From Azorinus chamasolen (lineage: Eukaryota > Mollusca > Bivalvia > Cardiida > Solecurtidae), in assembly GCA_963576725.1 (NCBI GenBank), contig OY755237.1, positions 66,684,269 to 66,748,268 of the forward strand: a stretch of 64,000 nucleotides of DNA, written 5' to 3'. Every line of letters begins with the position of its first letter. Position 1 is the stretch's first letter. The position numbers and the translations under genes were made by a program. Below, piece after piece: positions 58,853 to 64,000 of this stretch. The notes under the pieces were generated by a model, which was not told the origin of the DNA, ran no database searches, and worked only from the letters and a program-made list of their open reading frames with translations.

Positions 58853-59209
58853 TCTGTATTAGATACAGAGTGATGTTAACACTCTGTTTATTCTACTCAT
58901 CCTAACTGTTCGGACAGACAGACAGACAGACTTTAGCAAATTGTGTAGACCCAGATCAAACTGCTCCTGATGGATGGTATTGATACAATAATTAAAGCAT
59001 TAGTCTCTACTTCCAACACATTTTAAAAATTGTTTAAAAATTACATATCATTTGTTTATATGCTGAAATAAAGTATATATCGCAAGAATATCAATTGAAT
59101 AATTGCTGAAGAAAAGAAAACTTTTCATGTGCTTGATATTCAAGTCCTTGATATTATTTGCCAATGTAGTTGTATTTTTTCAAGTTACAGTTTAGTTTCA
59201 TAACTGTTT
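58853..59209. other. No gene seen; GACA microsatellite and M fragment
   Basis: A GACAGACAGACAGACAGAC tract (58914-58932), then AAATTGTGTAGACCCAGATC and AACTGCTCCTGATGG of M type. The rest is AT-rich unique sequence. Confidence 0.5.
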
Positions 59210-59535
59210 GCAATAGACGATTCTAAAGAGTTGTTCTTAACCCTTTCCTCCATAAATACGTCTTTCTACGCCTCTGTAATAGTCACTTTATGAAACCATT
59301 GTGATAAATAGAGCATTTGCTCCATAGGAGCAAACGCTCTATTATCACAATGGTTTCAAATCTACACAATTCCGAAATTTTCCTTTTCTCTAATTAATGC
59401 TCCTTTTCGGTAGATTTATTCAAAGAGGTAGGATCTAAAAATAGCCTATGAGGGAATGGGTTAACATAGGGTTTGATGGAGACATACAGGAGCTATAATT
59501 TATACATATTTTAATCTACGCATCTTGTCTGGGTC
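59210..59535 (-). mobile_element. FB-E carrying an FB-B; left arm lost
   Basis: AGACGATTCTAAAGAGTTG before, CATAGGGTTTGATGGAG and CGCATCTTGTCTGGGTC after the FB-B. Together they restore the stem's right arm. Confidence 0.75.
59237..59464 (-). mobile_element. FB-B, complete, nested in FB-E
   Basis: TTAACCCTTTCCTCCATAAA to GAGGGAATGGGTTAA. Apex GCTCCATAGGAGC. TTAA at both junctions. Confidence 0.9.
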
Positions 59536-59616
59536 TCAGAATTAATCATATTTCAATTCACAGATTGGTTTTTGTTATAAGCTTATTCAAACAAATGCTG
59601 TTTTTTGTAATTATAG

Positions 59617-59776
59617 CGGCGGAGGATTGAGGAAGAGCAACGTAAGAAGCGCCAGGCCATTCCCATGGTCGTGGCCAACACTGAGGGGAGACCATCATCA
59701 GGACGCAAGGGCAAGGAGGACTCTCGCCCAATCATCAACAAAGATTCAACTGGCAGCTCATTAACAAACAGCTATG
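59617..59776 (+). CDS. Exon d (160 nt) of the unidentified gene
   Basis: TTTTTTGTAATTATAG precedes; the donor is taken at 59776 (ATG|GTGCGT) because it keeps frame with exon e, while the nearby GTAAAG donor (59781) would bring an immediate stop there. It encodes RRRIEEEQRKKRQAIPMVVA, NTEGRPSSGRKGKEDSRPII and NKDSTGSSLTNSY, plus one base. The first part is basic/acidic and helix-prone; the rest is rich in S, T, G, K and likely disordered. GC-rich third positions contrast with the introns. This is the clearest coding piece in the window. Homologue not recognised. Confidence 0.85.
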
Positions 59777-59804
59777 GTGCGTAAAGCTTTCTCAGAACAT
59801 CATC

Positions 59805-60020
59805 TCAAGACCAAGATCAGACAGCTCCTAGTGGAGCGGTCTGACCAGGGCCTGCTCTATTTGCTAATAGAATTTGATAGTTCTGTTTCTTTGCTTTCTA
59901 AAATGTCTACAATGTTCCACTTTCCATATTTCTTTATTATTATTTTGTTAATGAATATTCAGTAAGTATTGAATGAATATTCAGTAAGTATTGAAATTTG
60001 GAATAAACATAGAACAAGTT
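59805..60020 (+). repeat. FB-A2, left end lost
   Basis: AAGACCAAGATCAGACAGC, apex GCTCCTAGTGGAGC, GGGCCTGCTCTATTTGC. Right part with TGAATATTCAGTAAGTATTG duplicated in tandem. It starts about 30 bases after exon d. Confidence 0.8.
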
Positions 60021-60185
60021 TAACCCTTTTCTCCATTAATATTCATGTAAGAAATAATTGGATGTAGTTTAATTTGGACCCTGGATAGCTTGGCCATGTA
60101 CCATACAATGTTTACTGTAGACTCAAGACATGTAATTTCATAAGCAAACAGAGCAAACCCTTATCAGAATATGGAGTAAAGGTTT
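60020..60185 (-). repeat. FB-A, right arm deleted
   Basis: TTTAACCCTTTTCTCCATTA, GCAAACAGAGCAAACCC, TATGGAGTAAAGGTTTAA. Confidence 0.7.
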
Positions 60186-60385
60186 AACCCTTTCCTCCAT
60201 AAATACGCCTTTCTACGCCTCTAATAACCACATCTTGAAACCATTGTGATAAATAGAGCATTTGCTCCTAGGAGCAAATGCTCTATTTATCACAATGGTT
60301 TCAAACTACAAAATTCTAAAATTTTACTTTTCTCTAGTAAATGCTCCTTTTGGGTAGATTCATTCAAAGAGGTTGGGTCTAAAAG
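60184..60385 (-). repeat. FB-B, right end replaced by K-like sequence
   Basis: TTTAACCCTTTCCTCCATAA, perfect apex GCTCCTAGGAGC, up to GAGGTTGGGTCTAAAA, then abruptly GCACTTTTGCTGC. Confidence 0.8.
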
Positions 60386-60600
60386 CACTTTTGCTGCTAA
60401 TAGCCAATCTGTGATTACCGGTACCTATGCAGACAGTAAAGATCCAGATAAGAGATTCGTTTTCTCAATAAGAACCAAACTTTTTGATACTGTTGGTATG
60501 TTTTTTTTGAGAGAAAAGAAAAAAATAAATGAAAATTCGCAGCAGACGACAAATTTTACAGACAAAAAACATGGCAATGAAAGACAATACATTTTGACTA
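60386..60600 (+). repeat. K-like sequence
   Basis: GTGATTACCGGTACCTATG, CAGACAGTAAAGATCCAGAT, ACCAAACTTTTTGATAC, GCAGCAGACGACAAATTTTA. Confidence 0.45.
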
Positions 60601-60602
60601 TA

Positions 60603-60823
60603 CAGTGGAACCTGTCTTAAGTGGCCATTGATTTATTGAACATAGCAGTTATTGAACATGGGAGTCGTAAAAAGCAGGTGGTTGCTTTATGCCGGGTAAA
60701 AGTAATGCAGAAAGCCCCTATAGGAGTTTTTTGCATTAGTTTTGACCTGCATTAAGCTATCGCCTGCCTTACAAACCCATAATTAGACCTCTTTTTGATG
60801 GCCACTTCAGACAGGTTCTACTG
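60603..60823 (+). mobile_element. FB-C variant, complete, TA-flanked
   Basis: CAGTGGAACCTGTCTTAAGT to TTCAGACAGGTTCTACTG; TA on both sides. Hairpin AAAAGTAATGCAGAAAGCCC, apex CCCCTATAGGAGTT. Confidence 0.9.
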
Positions 60824-60910
60824 TAGGATCTTATTTTTGGACTTCAAAAACCTTTTCTTTAAGTATTTTGATAAGCGGACTAATTATTTTTTGTCTGTTT
60901 TCTGTGTTAG

Positions 60911-60961
60911 AATTTAGGAGTAGTAGATCTTCCTTGCAAGCAGTGTTGCATAATCAAACAG
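60911..60961 (+). CDS. Exon e (51 nt) of the unidentified gene
   Basis: TGTCTGTTTTCTGTGTTAG precedes (good pyrimidine tract), GGTAGACAC follows (weaker donor). With the G from exon d it reads E, then FRSSRSSLQAVLHNQT, leaving one base, so phase is unchanged. Serine-rich and basic like exon d. I could not find the next exon before the window ends. Confidence 0.6.
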
Positions 60962-61083
60962 GTAGACACAATTCCATGGAGCCTTGGTTTGATTTCAACA
61001 GCTCATTCACAGGCCTAGCATTCTAGAATGGTCTAAAAGAAGTTCTCATGGTTCCAAGCTTATGTTAGATTCTGGGAAATACT

Positions 61084-61630
61084 GTTAACCCTTTCCCAGT
61101 TCATTATTAGCTCGCCTGTTTCGAAGAAATTTCGAGCTGTTGTGATCACTGGGTCGTAGGCGTTGTCTTGGTTGTAGACATTGTCATCGTCTGCATGTAA
61201 AAACTTTAATGTAGCTCATTATTCGAAAGTATAAGAGACATCAACATGAAACTTCATAGGTGGGTAGATCTCATGAGGAGAAGGCCACTACATAAGAACC
61301 ATAACTCTTGATTTCAAAATTTTGTAGTTATGGTCTTTTATATTTCTCAAAAAGTTTTAATTTAGCTGGACAAGCACCACATCAGACGAGCATTGGCCCC
61401 ACATGCGGCTATTGTTCTTTTAAGAAATAATGACATCATTAATATTAATCAGATTATTTTTTGTAATGGCATAAACTCATGTAAAAACTGTAGAATCAGA
61501 TCTGTTATTATTTCATAAGCAAACAAAACAGATTCTGATCAGACAGCAGCTCTCCTACAGGAACTGTCTGATCTGGGTCTACGCTGTTTGCAAACTCATC
61601 AAAAGGCATTTATAAAGGGAAAGGGTTAAA
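61084..61630 (-). mobile_element. FB-A interrupted by a dispersed repeat
   Basis: TTAACCCTTTCCCAGTTCAT on the left; from about 61419 AAGAAATAATGACATCATTA, hairpin GACAGCAGCTCTCCTACAGG, GGGAAAGGGTTAA. Confidence 0.75.
61106..61418 (+). repeat. TTAGCTCGCC-type dispersed repeat inside FB-A
   Basis: TTAGCTCGCCTGTTTCGAAG, GTCGTAGGCGTTGTC, CATGTAAAAACTTTAATG, ATGAAACTTCATAGG, CAGACGAGCATTGGCC. Related in style to the long repeats at 7003 and 23941; a type I associate with bivalves. Confidence 0.65.
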
Positions 61631-61710
61631 CCTCTTTTCATCCATCATGTAAATAGAGTTTGATTCTGAGTTTTTCAAACAGGAGATAGCGATAATTCAG
61701 GATGTTTTGC

Positions 61711-61790
61711 AGATAGCTCACATTAAGGAGCCACCTGCTTTCGAAGACACTCATGTTTACTTACTATGTGGTCACTTCATCGATATTCAA
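61711..61790 (+). repeat. FB-C right-arm relic
   Basis: CACATTAAGGAGCCACCTG, TTTCGAAGACACTCATG, TATGTGGTCACTTC. Confidence 0.55.
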
Positions 61791-62224
61791 ATATATTTGA
61801 GTCTCAAGCCTGAGGATATGCTGGTGAAATCACAACATTGTTTGCCAAAGTTTATTTCTTGGTTTTGTGTTGGTTTGTTGCGTTCACTTGTTGGATTACT
61901 CTGTTATTTCTCTTGTATTTCAATGACATGTTGTGGTTAATTGATTTGATATTTAAAGAAGGATCATTTCCCTTAAATTCTAAACATTAGAAAGTATGTA
62001 ACAAATGTCATAGTCATTTGATAGTTCTTATTCATGTTAAATTTATTATTGAGTGCAAAGAGATAGTGATAAAATCAAAGGAAACCAATTAGTAGGACCT
62101 ACAACTTTTGAGAGAGTATTCAAGGGGAATTACTCAACAAGATCTCTTATTAGCAAAAGTATGAGAGGGCACCTTTGGACAGTGATTGGATGGAGATTAT
62201 TATACCGATACCAAGTATGTGGAT
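61791..62224. other. No gene seen
   Basis: AT-rich unique sequence; two short open frames without motifs or splice context. Confidence 0.4.
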
Positions 62225-62262
62225 ATTTCATTAGGATCCAAACTGTTTGACACTGGTCATGG
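62225..62262 (-). repeat. K fragment
   Basis: TTAGGATCCAAACTGTTTGA, CACTGGTCATGG. Confidence 0.45.
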
Positions 62263-62264
62263 TT

Positions 62265-62500
62265 TTAACCCTTTACTTCATGAATATTCATATAAGAATG
62301 AATGATGTCATGAATATTAATTAGTAATACTAGTACATGGACATGGGAATTTTTGGCGATGGTAGAAACTAGAATCATATCTATATTATATCATAAGCAA
62401 ACAGAGAAAACCCTGATCAGACGGCTCCTATAGGAGCCGTCTGATCTGTGTCTACTCTGTTTGCAATATTTATAGGCATATTTATGGAGTAACGAGTTAA
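62265..62500 (-). mobile_element. FB-A, complete
   Basis: TTAACCCTTTACTTCATGAA to GGAGTAACGAGTTAA. Perfect apex GACGGCTCCTATAGGAGCC. Confidence 0.85.
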
Positions 62501-62671
62501 CCCTTTACTTCATGAATATTTGTGCTGCATTTTCATCATTGCGCAAAGATTTTTGTGTATCATGGCAGATGATCTAGAATCTGATCTTGAACATTATTTA
62601 AGCAAAAGGGGCAGACCATGATCAGACAGCTCCTGTAGGGTCCACTCTCTAGAAATAAAAGAAAGCGTTAA
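62497..62671 (-). mobile_element. FB-A, hairpin cut, sharing TTAA with its neighbour
   Basis: TTAACCCTTTACTTCATGAA, GCAAAAGGGGCAGACC, GACAGCTCCTGTAGGGTCC, AAGAAAGCGTTAA. The shared TTAA suggests insertion at the edge of the previous copy. Confidence 0.75.
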
Positions 62672-62699
62672 ATGAGACGCAAATAGAAAATTCAATTCA

Positions 62700-62866
62700 T
62701 GTAGGAGCAATATGTTTAGAGCTCTGTTTACTTATGAAATAATCTCCAGTTTCTGCCCTGTTCAATTTCCCCTTGTTCATAATGCCAGGATAACAGTCTG
62801 CTGATTAAATTATATTTATAAGTTTTTAATTCTTGTGTGAATATTCATCAGGTAAAAAGTTCAAAG
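62700..62866 (+). repeat. FB-A, left half lost
   Basis: GTAGGAGCAATATG, GCTCTGTTTACTTATG, CCAGTTTCTGCCCTG, GTGAATATTCATCAGG. Confidence 0.6.
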
Positions 62867-62950
62867 CCTACTACAAGTAGTATAGGAGTTTTATGTACCG
62901 TTTTTAACCCTTTACTCTATAAATAAGCCTTTTTACGCCTTTGCAAATAA

Positions 62951-63539
62951 TAGAGCTGGGTATCACCCCTGGAAAATGTATCGCGATATATCGTGATATT
63001 GAGTGCCATATAGCTATATATATTACAATATTTTTAATGGGATTTTCTGATTGCTACTTCTGGTTGAGAATGCAATAAATATCTTTATAATGTAATAAAG
63101 GGTTGGTTATTAAACTTGCTGCTGTGTTTTCATTTACTTAAATGTGACCATGGGATGAAGGATTACACAAAGCAGTAATTTGAACATGGCAAAACTTCAG
63201 CAGAAACAATAAATCAAAGCATGAATGTAACTCCAGAAAAACAATAACTATGTGGTATTAAAATCAGGTGTTGGCTTTCAGAACTTGAGAAGAATGAAAG
63301 GAGCTTTCTGTGTTTCTTTGTTCCTGCTTTAAATTAAGCAACTTTCTGTATTATTATCACTTGGTTTGTAGGTGATTAAAACATATTTGTTTAAAATTTG
63401 CTGCATAGAAATGCACCTGGGTACACTACATGATTATATAACACAAGAAATATCGGTTTGTAAAAAAAATATCGTGATATGTATTGTGCCACGTGAGTAT
63501 CGCGATATACTGATAAACCGATAATACCTTCCAGCTCTA
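62951..63539. mobile_element. hAT-type MITE nested in FB-A
   Basis: TAGAGCTGGGTATC at left; the reverse complement of the right end reads TAGAGCTGGAAGGTATTATC. Just inside both ends are ATCGCGATATATCG-like motifs. Flanked by GCAAATAA and GCAAATAG, a 7-of-8 target duplication as expected for hAT. About 589 bp, no transposase. A GGAGCTTTCTGTGTTTC...TTTAAATTAAGC piece inside resembles FB-C. Confidence 0.8.
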
Positions 63540-63617
63540 GCAAATAGAGTAGACCAAGATCAGACGGCTCATATAGGAGCCCTCTATTCAGGATCTGCTC
63601 TGTTTGCTTGTAGAATA

Positions 63618-63926
63618 CAGTGCTCCCTCCCTACAACGACCCTCCCAATAACGATTCCCTCCTTACAACAATGCATGTCACTGTTTCCGAAACAACTAGG
63701 CTCTAGAAACAACTTTTTTCCATCGTATTTTCTTTATGCCTCCATAAATTTGTGACCACTCTTTAGAATCGTCACTTTATCACTCACAACATAGATAAAT
63801 ACACCTTATCTGGGGATCTGCAAAAAAGCTAATTATGTTTAATTTTCCCTCCCTATAACAACTCCCTCTGAACAACACATATAATCTTCATATCCCAAAG
63901 GGTGTCATTGTAAAGAGGGAGCACTG
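63618..63926 (+). mobile_element. FB-D, TA-flanked, nested in FB-A
   Basis: CAGTGCTCCCTCCCTACAAC to GTAAAGAGGGAGCACTG with TA on both sides. The core hairpin is partly deleted (CTTTAGAATCGTCAC, then TTATCACTCACAACATAG). Confidence 0.9.
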
Positions 63927-64000
63927 TATAGATTTGACTGAACAGTTTCTGTCATGATACAAACTACTTCTGTTCTTAGCACCATTATATAAATTCAGTT

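Larger units (their letters stand above)
62904..64000 (+). mobile_element. FB-A carrying two other elements; runs off the window
   Basis: Left 62904-62950 (TTAACCCTTTACTCTATAAA, TTTGCAAATA), middle 63540-63617 (AATAGAGTAGACCAAG, apex GACGGCTCATATAGGAGCCC, TCTGCTCTGTTTGC), right from 63927 (TAGATTTGACTGAACAGTTT, GCACCATTATATAAATT). Confidence 0.8.

Noticed and set aside
60246..60620. 124-codon open frame
   Set aside because: Starts within an FB-B hairpin and runs through K-like and FB-C ends; made of repeat sequence.
10000..63600. Hairpins considered as bacterial terminators or attenuators
   Set aside because: They are multi-copy, have defined transposon ends and target duplications, and lie in DNA with spliced genes.

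Overview
The window looks like AT-rich nuclear DNA from a marine invertebrate, most likely a bivalve mollusc. It has no bacterial-style coding density, no long ORFs and no rRNA or tRNA that I can see. It does have spliced exons with GT/AG borders, and two long copies of an interspersed repeat that opens TAGCTCACCTGAGC and closes TCAGGTGAG, with two related relics. I know that repeat type from bivalve genomes. The organism call is inference from these repeats, not from a marker gene.

Gene content. I can support one gene, on the + strand, occupying the right quarter. Five small exons (47044-47073, 53591-53647, 58547-58598, 59617-59776, 60911-60961) have good splice signals and stay in one reading frame across all four junctions. 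They encode a charged, low-complexity, probably coiled-coil/disordered part of a protein I do not recognise. Both ends of the gene lie outside what I can identify. Two further candidate exons (16643-16701 and 39252-39271) fit the same phase chain but are weaker. If they are real, almost the whole window is intronic.

Everything else is mobile DNA. Short foldback (palindromic) elements without coding capacity lie nearly end to end and are often inserted into each other. Codes used below: FB-A, about 250 bp, ends TTAACCCTTTACTCC and GGAGTAAAGGGTTAA, internal hairpin GCAAACAGAGTAGACC; subtype A2 has one end reading GAACAGGGAAAGGGTTAA, A3 carries GGGCTCCTAGAGGAGCCC, A4 starts TTAACCCTTACAGTGTG. 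FB-B, about 230 bp, also bounded by TTAA, hairpin AGAGCATTTGCTCC. FB-C, about 205 bp, ends CAGTAAAACCCCTCTA, flanked by TA. FB-D, 310-360 bp, ends CAGTGCTCCCTCCCTACAAC, flanked by TA. FB-E, about 200 bp, stem CCACTCTTTAGAATCGTC. FB-F, 120-180 bp, ends GGGTCCATGCTTATAAA. FB-G, about 255 bp, bounded by TTAA. FB-H, 77 bp, nearly all hairpin. K and M are looser families with stems around GGATCCAGATGAGAC and AATAGTGTAGACCC. Orientation: A is + when the CTCCATAAATACGCC end comes first; B is + when CCCTCATAGGC comes first.

Layout. 1-455 tandem dispersed repeat; 1264-4036 an FB-E broken by a 2.35-kb transposon with GC-rich subterminal arrays and by an FB-B; 4.2-7 kb FB-A/C pieces; 7.0-8.04 kb long bivalve-type repeat; 8.4 kb long hairpin; 8.7-23.9 kb dense foldbacks; 23.94-25.22 kb second long repeat; 25-47 kb dense foldbacks with a quieter stretch at 32.2-33.3 kb; 47-61 kb the exons among foldbacks; 62.9-64.0 kb an FB-A carrying both a hAT-type MITE and an FB-D.

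The most unusual signal is that families with unrelated ends (TTAA-bounded A, B, G and TA-bounded C) all carry the same six-base dyad, GCTCCT/AGGAGC, exactly at the hairpin apex. Nested copies give in-window empty sites: FB-A and FB-B elements sit at the TTAA present in each arm of FB-C, which points to piggyBac-type target choice, while C and D look pogo/Tigger-like. No transposase gene was seen.
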